From Nectonema munidae (Eukaryota; Nematomorpha; Nectonematoida; Nectonematidae): a stretch of DNA of 64,000 bases. The stretch lies in the NCBI GenBank assembly GCA_030549495.1, contig JAUIRK010000732.1, positions 124,001 through 188,000 on the forward strand. The letters run 5' to 3'. This document shows, one piece after another, positions 23,001-35,000 of this stretch. The position numbers and the translations under genes were made by a program. Under the pieces are notes generated by a model. The model searched no databases, was not told where the DNA came from, and worked only from the letters and a program-made list of their open reading frames with translations. Each line of letters opens with the position of its first letter. Position 1 is the stretch's first letter.

Positions 23001-26000
23001 TTAAACCTGTCTACGTAATGTATAGCCAGCACCTTTCGGAAATTGAGACAATAGGGAATCAAAGAAAGTCCCAAACTATTTTGGATTACGTGGTGTTGAT
23101 ATTTTCAACAAAATGGCTTGAGATTACTGGTGTTACAGAACTTGTAGAAGGTGGCCAATGGCAATATTTACAAATTTCTTGGACAATGCTGCAAATAATA
23201 GCTGGGTTATAACAAAAGCGAACATGCCCGGAATGTATCCAAGTGTTAGGAATGGTGGAAGGAAGTGCTTTATTAGGAGTTTGGCATTGTGCCTAACTGA
23301 AAAATCCATGCGACTTAGATGTCACAATTCATCAACACGTGTTGGCATACGAAACATTTTATCTTTTTATGGGTTCAATGCGGGACATTCACCAACTCCA
23401 TCATCAAGTGGAAGAGATTATTGCTTTGTTTCAAGCTGCAAGCCCAGAAAAAGAAAAACAAGAAAATGCTAAGTGTCAAAATCTCATTGTAAAGATGACA
23501 CAGTACTTGTTTGCACCGAGTGCCAAGATATGTAAGGGCTCGCCTTTCTTTTTTGAAAAATAATAAACTTTTTTTATATTATATCTTATGATACATTTTT
23601 GTTATATCAATTTTTTGAAAGTGTATTTTTTACATGAAATATAGGTAAAAAAAATTAATAAAATTTATAGATGCCGTTAAAAAGCGTTGAAAGTACCAGA
23701 GTGATTACTAATATTGTAAATTAAAAATATGAAACCCCTTTCATTAGTGGAATAATTCTATCTAGATTGCAATAATACCGTTGATTTAAAAAAAATTAAA
23801 AAAACTTTTCCCTTTTTTTATATTTAAAAATTCTATTTTAAATTTATAGAAAGGTTTTAAAAAATTTTTTTTTAGTTTTGTACACATTATTCTGTTCCAT
23901 TAAAAATGGTGTTTAAGAATTCTAGTAAAAGTGTAGAAGCTAACCGGCTTATCTGGAAAAGCAATGTGAACCGAAAATTTGTAACCGAAACTAAAACTTC
24001 ATCTAAACCGAAAAGAGATCAAAATATTCCTCTTGTTGAAAAAATTTCGAATCTTACTTGAATACCAACAAATAGTCAAATTCTTGGTAACTTTGTTTTT
24101 TATTCAATTTAGAAAAGCTGCGACAAGATAGAATAAAAACTATGGTTACGGATATTCAGTTGTTTTGGAGAGAAACTCTGAACTTTCCACATTTTTCTAG
24201 TGCACTAATAAGAAAACAACTAAATCATTTGATAAATCTGAATGATAAAAACAAAAAAACTCATCCAATAAGTTTATTTCAACACTTTCTTATTTATCTG
24301 ATGTGACAAATCCAAAAGGAGAATGGAAATGCACTGAAGACAAGGAATTTTACAAAAAGCAAATTGAAAGTGGAGGTAAAATCGGTTATTCGTCCGTAAA
24401 AGAAGCTCCATTAAAAACAATACATCCAAAGAAACGAATTTGTGTTCAGGTAGTATCAAATCAAAATAAAGATTCACAAAAGCTTGATGTCTCTGAATCC
24501 AGCTCTTTCATGAGCCTTTCTCCCCTTCCTTTGTTTTTTCTGAAGATAAATCTACGTACAAAAGAGCGAGTACTGAAACAGCGAGTTTACTAATACGTAA
24601 AAACAACATTTCAACACACAAAAAGTTCTTGCAACAATTTTTCAACAAGGATATAATGTACCGGTTCCAAGTCAGTCAGGTATCTGGAAAAAAGTTATCC
24701 AAGAAGGAAGAAAAACTAAAATAAAATTTTTTGAAAAACTACAAAAATATGAACTCTTTTGTCTTCACTTTGATGGCAAAAGGCTTGCGGGAGAAGAGTA
24801 TTAAGTTGTTTCACTCAAAAACACTGCAGCAGAAATTAAATTTGGTGTTTTAAAATGCCTAAATGGCACGGCTAGAGCTATACATGAAGAATTGCACAAG
24901 CTGATTGATGAGTATAACGCTTGGAAAAATATTTCGATGATCATATACTGCTGTAAATTCAGGTTGTTTGAATGGTATTGTAAAGCGAATTGAAGATGAC
25001 ATAGTAAAAAAGGATTTGAAAAGCCGCAGTATATTGGCTGTCAGCACCACATACTCGACTTGCTACTAAAACATGTGATAAATTATTTTTTTCCAGGAGG
25101 TACAAGCAAACCAGAACTCAGCAACTTTTTTATCAAAGAATTATGAAACTCTCAAAAACAGATACCGAAAGTTCGAAACAGGTGATGTGGAAATAAGTAG
25201 AAATCCTGGATGGCGAAACGTTTTTAAATTTTTGTATGAATTGTGCCAGGCATATTGTCACTACAAAAAAACTTTAAAGCGGCCTAAAATACACTGGAAA
25301 AAGCTTGCAAACGTAAATGAGGCGAGATGGAACTCGCGAGCAATATACGTTGTTATAGCGTTCTTCCTTTTGCAAGAAAAGCGCAACATCTTTAGTGTAA
25401 CGCGCGATTTTATTTGTTATGAGTGGGCGCAAGCTTGGTTTTCAACGCAACATTACACTGCGAACACTTTCAACGATTTGTTGAGCTCATTGCAAAAGAC
25501 AAAGTGCAAAAAGGCAATCGATTGTTTGAAAAGGCATTGGAACCTTGATAAGTCAAAAATTGACATTCCAAGATCCAACCAAAATGCAGAGCGAGAGGTA
25601 AAAATTATGGAACAATTGCATCAGACTTCAAAAAATCGTACATTTTTAAATCTAAAATTTTTAGCAAAAACAGTTTTATTATATATACAATTAAAAACTG
25701 TTCAATTATTAAATAAAAGTTTTTTTAATGAACACATTTTATATTTTGATGTTTTTACCCTTTTCTTAACATTTTCTAAATATTTCATAAAAATATTTAC
25801 CCCTTTTCAAAAAAGTTTTCATAAAGTTTTACCTTTTTTTCAAAAAAAACAAAAATGCCCATTTTTTTTTGAAAATACAGATAAAAGTTCCTCATTTAAA
25901 GGTAGTTTCATGAAAAATCATTTTTTTTTAATCACCCTAGCTTTCCAAGAAAATGCGGGGGAAAAATTGAAAATCTCAAAAGTACCAAGAAAAGAGTAAA

Positions 26001-29000
26001 TTTACATGAAAGTTTTTATTTGTGTTATATATTTTTTGTTATTCAAAAATAACCTTGAAATATTTAGTTAACGAAAAACTCCCATATCCATCCTGTGAGC
26101 GTTTAACTTTGTCAATACTCTTTCAAAGGATTTCTTTTTTAACATGGAAGAGCGCAAATCTTTTAATTCTAGTAAACATTAAAAATTGCACAACGATTTT
26201 CACAAAATCTAGCATATATAAGTCGATCCTAGTTTCTTTCTTCATAAGGAAGAAGAAATATTAAGAAATGTCTTAAAATATGAAAAAAGATGAAAAGGAG
26301 TACAAAAACTAATAAGTTGCACCATCACTCAAACCAAGGCACGTCAAATACATAAGGAATTTTGAGCGGATACTCCCTAGTTTGTTCCTGACATAAATCT
26401 CCATAAATTCGCTGTACTTTAAAAATAAAATATTTCTACAAAGTATTGTATTTTTTTCATCTAAGAACAAGCTACATTCAGTTAGCCAGATTTTTAATTT
26501 TGGTTTTCTTACTGTAAAATTTTGACGACGCGATTCTGTATTGATAGAATCAAGCTACTCACTAGCGTTCAAAATAGCTTACATTTTTTGATTTCTTGTG
26601 AACCTAATATATATCAAGGTATAGTAGATATGCAGTAAAAGTTACCGTCGCCGGGTTGTGAGTGGGTTGAAGACCAAGTACACCCTATACTCAGAATTGC
26701 GCGAGGACTAATGGTACAGAACCAGAAGGGTGGATCCGAAACGCGTCAAAGAATAAACCTTGTCTACCTCTTATCAAAAAGAAAAAATGGCCGTGGTATT
26801 TTTAGAAAAATACTAAAAATAATTAAGAAGTAAAATTACGGCAGCATGACAGCGTTCATGATTTTTATTCTTAGCAGAGAGCCATTCAAGCGCATCTGTA
26901 ATTTCAAAGTCCACACATTCCGTCACATAGGTTGGAGAAGAGGCTGCGAGATGAGCTATTGCTTTAGCCGCTAAAACGACCAGCTTAGACTCGCTCGAAG
27001 TCAGAAGGAGACGCAAGTAGTTTGCGAGTAAAGTAGCTTTATTTCCGCTGTTCAACACGTTCTCTATTCCACGAAGACACACTGGCGAAATAGTTAGAAC
27101 ATATATAAATAGCAGTGGCGGGTTGAACGCGAAAGGAAACGAGACTACTCCTCCTTTCCGAGGTAAAAGAGTACAGGGAGCGCTTTAAGAAAGAAAATGT
27201 ATTCCTTCAACTTTATATATCAGGCATGGCCACAAAAGAGCATAAAAGAGCCATGAATTATGTCTTATAAAGAGCTATAGAGAAATATCTAAGTTTAAAA
27301 TTCTTTTGATTTAATCTCATATTTTTACAGAAAGAACATAAAAGTCTATTAAAAACCAAATTAACAAAAAAAATTATGTATTCTTGAGGAAATAAGTTCT
27401 TTGGAGCTAGTTAAAAAAGCTTTCCAACTGGTTAATACGGATTGTGCACACGCTCAAAAAATAGTTTAGAGAAAAACTAGCTAATCATTCAGATTGAACA
27501 GAGCCGCATTTGAACCCTACTGTTATAAATCATACCCCGATTGTCTTCCCTGCTTGTGTATTTTACTATATTTTTATTATTTAAATGTTTATCTTCCAAT
27601 AAAAGACCTTCTCGATGAGTATAAGCACGAGATGCTAATATGCACTCTCTGACATCATCATCATTATCATCATCATCAGCATCATCATCAGCCTCATCAT
27701 CACATCATCATCATCAGCAGCATCATCATCATCAGCATCATCATTATCATTATATATTCTTCATATTACTTAAATTTCTCACTTTTTATTCTCAACAGAA
27801 CTTATTAAAATATAAGCACATAAAATTAATTTTACAAAGAATCCAAGGTGTATATAGACAGAGTATATTAAAAAAATAGTTTTCAGCTTATTCAACAATT
27901 TCTTTACTATTAACCAAAGATGGTTTTAACAGCAGTTAACATGTGTTGTCTTGGTTAAAATTAATAACAATAACACAGGCTTTTCTGCTCAGATTCGCAG
28001 TCTGGAGTCGGTAGAGTGGCACGTTTGAAAATGAGTCTCGGAGTCGAAGTAGTAAGGGTTGTATTCACAATTGTTAGACTTTAAAAAGGGTTGTATTCAC
28101 AATTGTTAGACTTTAAAAAGGGTTGTATTCACAATTGTTAGATTAAAAAATAAATTCATAGACGCTCTATTTAGTGCCCAACGTTGCAAACACGCGATCG
28201 AAAATCGTTATCATTTTAGTCGAACATTGTCTTTATGCAACTCATGGAAAAATACTTAAAAATTCTATACTTTTTTGGGAAAATTTTTTTAAGGTTTATA
28301 GAAAATAATTTTAAAATCTTTTTCAAGACAATGTAAGAAGGACACTAAACTACAAATACAAACCAATAAAGCATTTTAATAAATTATGTTGAAGAAAGTA
28401 GATCAAACATTTTGCGTTACGACATAAAGCAGAAGCGTGTAAGATTTAGGACATCTTTCAATGAGGATCTAAAATCGATTTTCCACTCGGTCCTGATATA
28501 TCAGAAGCTTTTATACTAGAAAATAATTCCAAAACAATTTCTCGCGTGAAAGTTAAAAGGTCTTTGGTTGGAGAGCAATCCATTTCGACATGAAGTCTGC
28601 AAGGAAATACAGTGGCAATACTAATAGTGTATTTACAAAAAGTGGCCAATACCACGTTTTAGATCTGATGCTTGTTCGGTATGGTTGAATTACAAAACGA
28701 TCCAACAAATCTACGCCTCCCATTCCAATGTTATACTCATGAAAACAGGCGGTTGCTCTTGTCATTATTTATCAGTACCACTTTGTTGTCTTTCCGCTGC
28801 ACAACAGCAACATCTCCATCACTAAAGCAGTCAAAAAATGGCCTTTCTTTTTCTTTATTGATTTGTTTCGAAGAAACTAAGGGGCGCTTCATGGTTCGGT
28901 TTTCACAAATTGTGGCCAAAGCTTTATATCCTTTAATTTTTAATTCTTTCAGATTATAAGAAGTAAAAAAATTGTCGAAAAAACATGACAAAAGGGATTT

Positions 29001-32000
29001 CTAACAATTTGAGATGAAAGATTCACGACGACGTTTCTCCCTAAACCATGGAACTTATCGCTATCTAGTGAAGCACCAGTGTATGTTTGAAAACAAAAGC
29101 GATAACCTGTTGAAGAAGAAAGAACCCAATTTTTGTATCCAAACTTGACAGGTTTTCCCTTTAAAAACATTTTAGCTGAATGTCTTCCATAAAAAGGAAC
29201 CATTTGCTCGTCAATGCAAAGTTTTTCGTTGAAAACTCCGAATATAGGAATATAGGAAACTTCTTCAAACCTATTCCTTGACATTTGTTTTGATACTATT
29301 TCACAGCAAATGTCGTCATCTTTTTTCCAATACATTTTTCGACGAGGTCTTACATTGTATCCTATCAACAAAAGTATACCAATAAATTTTCTTAACTCAA
29401 ATTCACTCAAGTCCAATTTGTGATTTTTTTTTGTGCAACATATCTATTAGATCCCTCAAGTATCTGTTTCATTATTTTTTCATTATAAAATAATTCAAAC
29501 AACTTACGGGGTGACTTGTCTTTCAATTCTGGTCTTTCCAATTTTAATGGAATCACACTTTCATGTTTTATGGATTCTAAAAAGTCTGTTTTCTTCCACT
29601 TTGGTCATTTTTGTTTGATTTTTTTACACGTTGAAAGTAAAGCTTCATTTTGATTCTTAGAAGTAGAGAAAACTTCAAACTTACCTGTAACGCCCTTTGT
29701 TAAAAATTCAGATGCAGAATCATTATCATCATCTTCTTCTAAATCAGTCATCCATCCCCATGTTTCAGGTGGTAAAATTACTACACAAATACTTGCATCA
29801 TTTTCATCCTCAAGATCCAATACAGCATCGGCTGCTTTAAAAAGAGTGAGCATTGTAAAATTGTTTTGCCACTCACTAACTTCATATTTTTTTGATTCAG
29901 TCCTAAACTATGTGTATGAAGAAGAAAAAAAATTATGAAGAAAATTCCACTAAAATATGAAACGAGCGAAAGACAAAAATGGCGATTGAAATGATATGAA
30001 GTCATTGAATATTTTTGTAAAACCTATTAAACAGGCAACGATATTTTTAATATGCGAAAAATATGACGCAGCTGTAATTTATCCATGCCAAGTGTTTCTT
30101 GCAGCATTCTCAGAAATAATCAATCACATACGTATGAGTACATGTGCCCATGGTTCCTTTTGAGGAACATGCCATATTTATCATCATATTCATGAATTTT
30201 CGATATATTTGTATCATGGGACATCAAATTATTTTACTTTCGATTTTTGAAATTCTTACAAATATTTTTTAAAACGACGTTAGTTTTAGATTGAAGACTA
30301 AGTAGTGAGTCAGTAACTATGGTTTATAAAGCCATTGTACATGATTTCAATAATATTAGAAACAGAATAGGTGATGTTGCGTAATTATAATTTTTTATTC
30401 AAAGTCGCATAAATATAAATGGGTTAAGTCATCAGGTTGATAAATTACACATAAATGGAGTTGCATTCGCAAAATTACAAATAGCTGGAGTCTGAGTTGA
30501 AAAATATTAAATAAGTGTAGTTGGAATCGCAAAATATTTTTACGACTCACCAACCCTGGTATTTGTTGGGATGTTAGTAGAGCAGTAAAGATATTATATT
30601 TGTTGTGATGATATAAGAGCTTGTAAAAGTTTTTTACAGTAGGAAAATTATGGTAGATTAATTTGAAAATTTAGCGAGTATTGAAACTTGTTTAGGTATC
30701 GCAAAATCGAAAATAAATTGTTTTCTATTTCAAAAAAATGTCATTTTTGTATGTTTATTTAATCATAGTTTTAAAAAAATATAACAAGTTTATATAATGA
30801 TATACAAATATAAATATTAAAAAAAAATTTCAAAAATATTTTAAATTATATTTTTCTTTGATTTTGTATATTTTTTCTATCCTTTTCAACAATTTGTAGA
30901 ATATCTTGATATCTTTTTTCATTACGTGTAGAAGAAATAAAGTCAGACGCCAATTTAACATCACTTTCTGCATTATCATTGACTACACAAATGTTGGAAA
31001 TTGCCTTTTTTGCCTTGAGAAAAGATATATTACTTTCCCATTTTTCAACTTATATAGTAAGAAAACTTTCGTCAAGACCCAAGTGTTTAAAGAAAGACCA
31101 AGAAGACTTTCCAATCAATTCCCAGATTTCAATTTTTTTTTACTAAAGATTTGTTTTTTAGGAAAGGGAGGTTTTCCATATCTCTATGTCTAAATATTTA
31201 TTCTATGCATATGACTAAAATTATGATCTTTTTGAAAAGATTTTAACGACTCAACAATTTGTTTTTAATTTGCTATTTCTTCACAAGGATACCAAAGAAA
31301 ATAAAAACATTTTTAGCAGATCATTATGAAGTGTATCATGAGGAATATGAGCTGTGAACCACCAGGGCAAATAATAAAAAATGCAAAATTGAACAAACTA
31401 GTCATTTTTTCTATTTGGCATAATGACAATTCTTCTTTAAACTCCTTTAAAACTTTATTTTTTAACATAATAATTTTTAAACAATAAATAATTATTACCA
31501 TCCACCGTGCCTTGAATAGAACCGGGTACTCTGAATTTCACAAAAAAAATTTCACCATTAAGATACATAAGAGACAAAAGAAGAAGTTCCTTGTAATCAT
31601 TTCTTACATAATTTTTTTTCAACATATTTTTGTAAAAATCAAGAAGTTTACAATTAACCTTTTTTCCTTCATTAAAAGTGTAATTAGATGGTTCTTCTAA
31701 AAATAAAACTCTAAAGTTTTTTCTAAATTTATTGAAAAGATTGTTTTCTGGACCAGATAAACTGTAAATTTCTGTAGCTTCCGAAATTTTCCTTAACATA
31801 ATTTCTCCAATATGATGTCTACAAGGGCACCAAAGAAGTGGTCTTCCTAATTTGCTTTGAATGCAAACACAAGTAGCCGATAAACGTCCAGTGTTTAGAC
31901 TTGTGGTGTCAAAGACCATTGTTTTCACAAATTCTTTGCAATCCCAATTTTCAAGCAATCCTCCTTTGTTTTTTCAAAAAAAGCTATTAATGGCACGCCA

Positions 32001-35000
32001 AGCAATTTGATCATGTCATTGTTTGAAACAATCACAGGCATTCGCTCTTTGTAATGAAACTTGCTTTTCAATGTTGGAAGCAACTTTCCATCCTAATGCA
32101 GAGGCGTAGCTAAGCTGGGGCCGTGCCCGCCATGTACCTTGGTGTGCCACCCCCCCCCCCCCCCCCCATGTACCTTGAAAATAAAAATTTAACTTTTTAT
32201 ACTTGAATTTCATGGTTAGGGTTAGAATTAGCGTAATAATTTTACCGTTATAATTCCTTTGGCAATTATGTTTTCGAATTTTTAAACTAGGCATTTTCGA
32301 TGAGATGTTTTCCATTATATTTTTCAATATATTTTCCTAATTTTTTTAACACTTATATACAACAAAAGATTGAAAAAAATTGCTGAATTGATTGCGTTTA
32401 CTGACCTTTAATTAACCTTTTAAAAGTTATTAACTCATTTTATTTTTTTACATTCCTTTTTCATTTTGTTATATTTTTATCTTTCATTGTGTTAGTAAGC
32501 TACCTTTGCTTTAATTTTATTTGTATCGTAGATGGTCCAACTGCTAAACGTGCTAAGCCGAATGATGCTATTTATAATAGTGATTTGGTTACAGCCTTAA
32601 AAAATATAGAGGGTCATTATATAAATAAAATAGGGGAAGTTAGGCGAGTATTGTTAAGGATATCTTATCAGATGTGAAAGATGTTTTCATATACAAAATG
32701 TCTTTATTATTATCGAATTATAAAGCACTGGAAAAACCAGATAAATGTGTCAAAACTTATTCCAATATAGTTAGTAAAAGAGAGGGACGGGCTGAAAGTG
32801 TTGATCATATAGTTAATTCTATTAATATCAAAACTAACATTGTCAAGCCTAACAAAGGAAAAATTATCGAATTGAAAAAAGACATTGTTTCTAAGATTAA
32901 TCTTAAAGAAAACAATCTACAATTATTAGAAACTTGTGGGGCGACGGCCGTAAAATAATATAAAATTATCACAAATAGTATACATTTGATTGAATATGGT
33001 ATTTCTTTTAAGATCACTAATCACAGTTCATGAGGAGACTAATTAAAAAAACTCATTTCTTCTTAGCTTTGCATTAGCAAATTCTCGAACCACCCTTGTT
33101 ATGTCCATAAGATGAGTTTGGTGGATATGTAGAATCACCAAAGATGATGATCTCTGTTGTGTCATTGTGTTTTTCAAACGTGTTTTGATGGCACTGAATC
33201 TTCGTTCAGCTGTGCACACAGAGACTGGATATGTGACTAATGTAGTGATTGCAGTATAAATACATGGATATAAATTCTTACTGCATCCAAAGTTTCCAAA
33301 AGCGAGTCTGATTTTTCCTAGTTTAGCTCCCACCTTGCTCTCCAACGTGTGACTTCCATTTGGAATTGCTCTTTAGTTGCATCAAAATCACGCTGATAAT
33401 GAGGGCATATGTTGTCTTTTCTTCATATATTTGTTCCTTCATTCCAACGTCAGTTGACTCATCAGCGATAAATGTGAACAATCCGTGGTATTGCAATCTT
33501 GGATGATTCACTCGAACACTTGTTTGGCCATCACGTCCAAAAGTTCATTCTGAATCTCTTGAATGATCCTTCAACACCTTGTTACACTTGGCACTGTGGT
33601 TGACTAATGCAGAAAAGTTACTTTGTTCAACAGTGTGTCTTTGAATGGCCATGTTCTGCTGTGCCATCAAGAGTAATACTTCAGAAATCTAAAAGAAAGT
33701 TATGTTCTGTTCCTCACTTACTCATTCAATTTAGCCCTAATGTTCGCAGTTGCGTTTCTCGATGCTTGAAGATAACCGTGCGCCCGAACATCTGCAGAAC
33801 GATGACTCTTGGAATGTTTGTGTTTATCCACCAATTGCTATACATTTGGCCAATTTCCAGAACGCATAATGGATGATTTTGGCCCAAACAAGAAACGCAA
33901 AAGACCGTATCTGTAGATGTACTGTAACGAAGATACAGCACTTTCTTGAACTACTCTGATCGGCATCTCCTTTCCTGGCCGCAGACTACTTTAGTGTTGA
34001 ATTTTAAGTTTTCGCCATTCCAAGTGCTAGTTATCAAGGTTTCTAACTCTCATAAAGTTAATGTCTTTGTAGTTGTACACATATCAACATAATCTGGGGC
34101 TTATGATTTATTAGACGGTTTTTTTATGTAACCAGTAATTAGAGTGTCTCGTAATTAGAGATGTGGTCATGAGTTTCTGCTGATTACTTGCAGTTTCCCC
34201 CATTGGTTTTTCGTTATATCTTGATTGTTTTTATCTAGATTCGTGACAGCCTCACGTTTGATTGTATCTAAACATTTAAAAATAAAGTTGCAATCTATGA
34301 TTACCAATATCTATATTATTTGAATATTCAGATATAATCAATATTAGATTAAAAAAACCCTTTAGTCGTCTATTCTTAATAGAAGTTAGAATTAATTGCC
34401 ATGAGTTGCCAGATGTTTTTTGATCCCGTTCTTGTTCTGGACTTCTTATTTTGGCACTGAAAATAAAACGAGGTAATGAGAATCCCCTCGTCTATCTACT
34501 GTTACAGCCAGCACGTAAGGAAACGGCGCCTGAAGCTCGGACGGACCTTTGTTTGACTGGATTTTAAACGGACAAAGACTCAACGTACTTGCTGATAATT
34601 TTTGGAAAATAATAAGTTCGAAAAAAAAGTGGAGTATTTTTTAAATATTCATAAAAAAGAAAAAACGCATGATAGATTTGAGAAATTGAAGCATATTTAC
34701 AGATGAAAGCACAAAAATACTCACTCAGAAATATGCAAACAGATACAGATTTATACAAAATATGGAGTTATAAGAGACGGTGATTTTGAGGCTTCATTGG
34801 GTTTTTGTCAAGAGCCTAAAAATCCTTAAGACTACTTTCACTATGATAAAAGTAAAAAAATTAGTTACTGTTAGGACATAATTACTTTTAGCTATAATTA
34901 CAAAAATTAGATAAGGACCAGGCTAAAACGTGCAATAGCTATTTTGTAAAGTTTATAGGAATAAAAAATGACGATTATGCACCATGCTATTCTTTACCAA

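Larger units (their letters stand above)
20310..26839 (-). other. mTOR intron 2
   Basis: 6.5 kb, filled by two antisense DNA transposons: a piggyBac-like copy (about 21014-23563) and a hAT-like copy (about 24120-25640). 25641-26839 is T-rich with no recognised element. 20310-21013 shows only a small hairpin around 20545-20570 (CCTCCCCCGGTAGGGGA). Confidence 0.6.

Noticed and set aside
27640-27879. His/Ser-rich 79-codon frame
   Set aside because: It is the translation of a CAT microsatellite.
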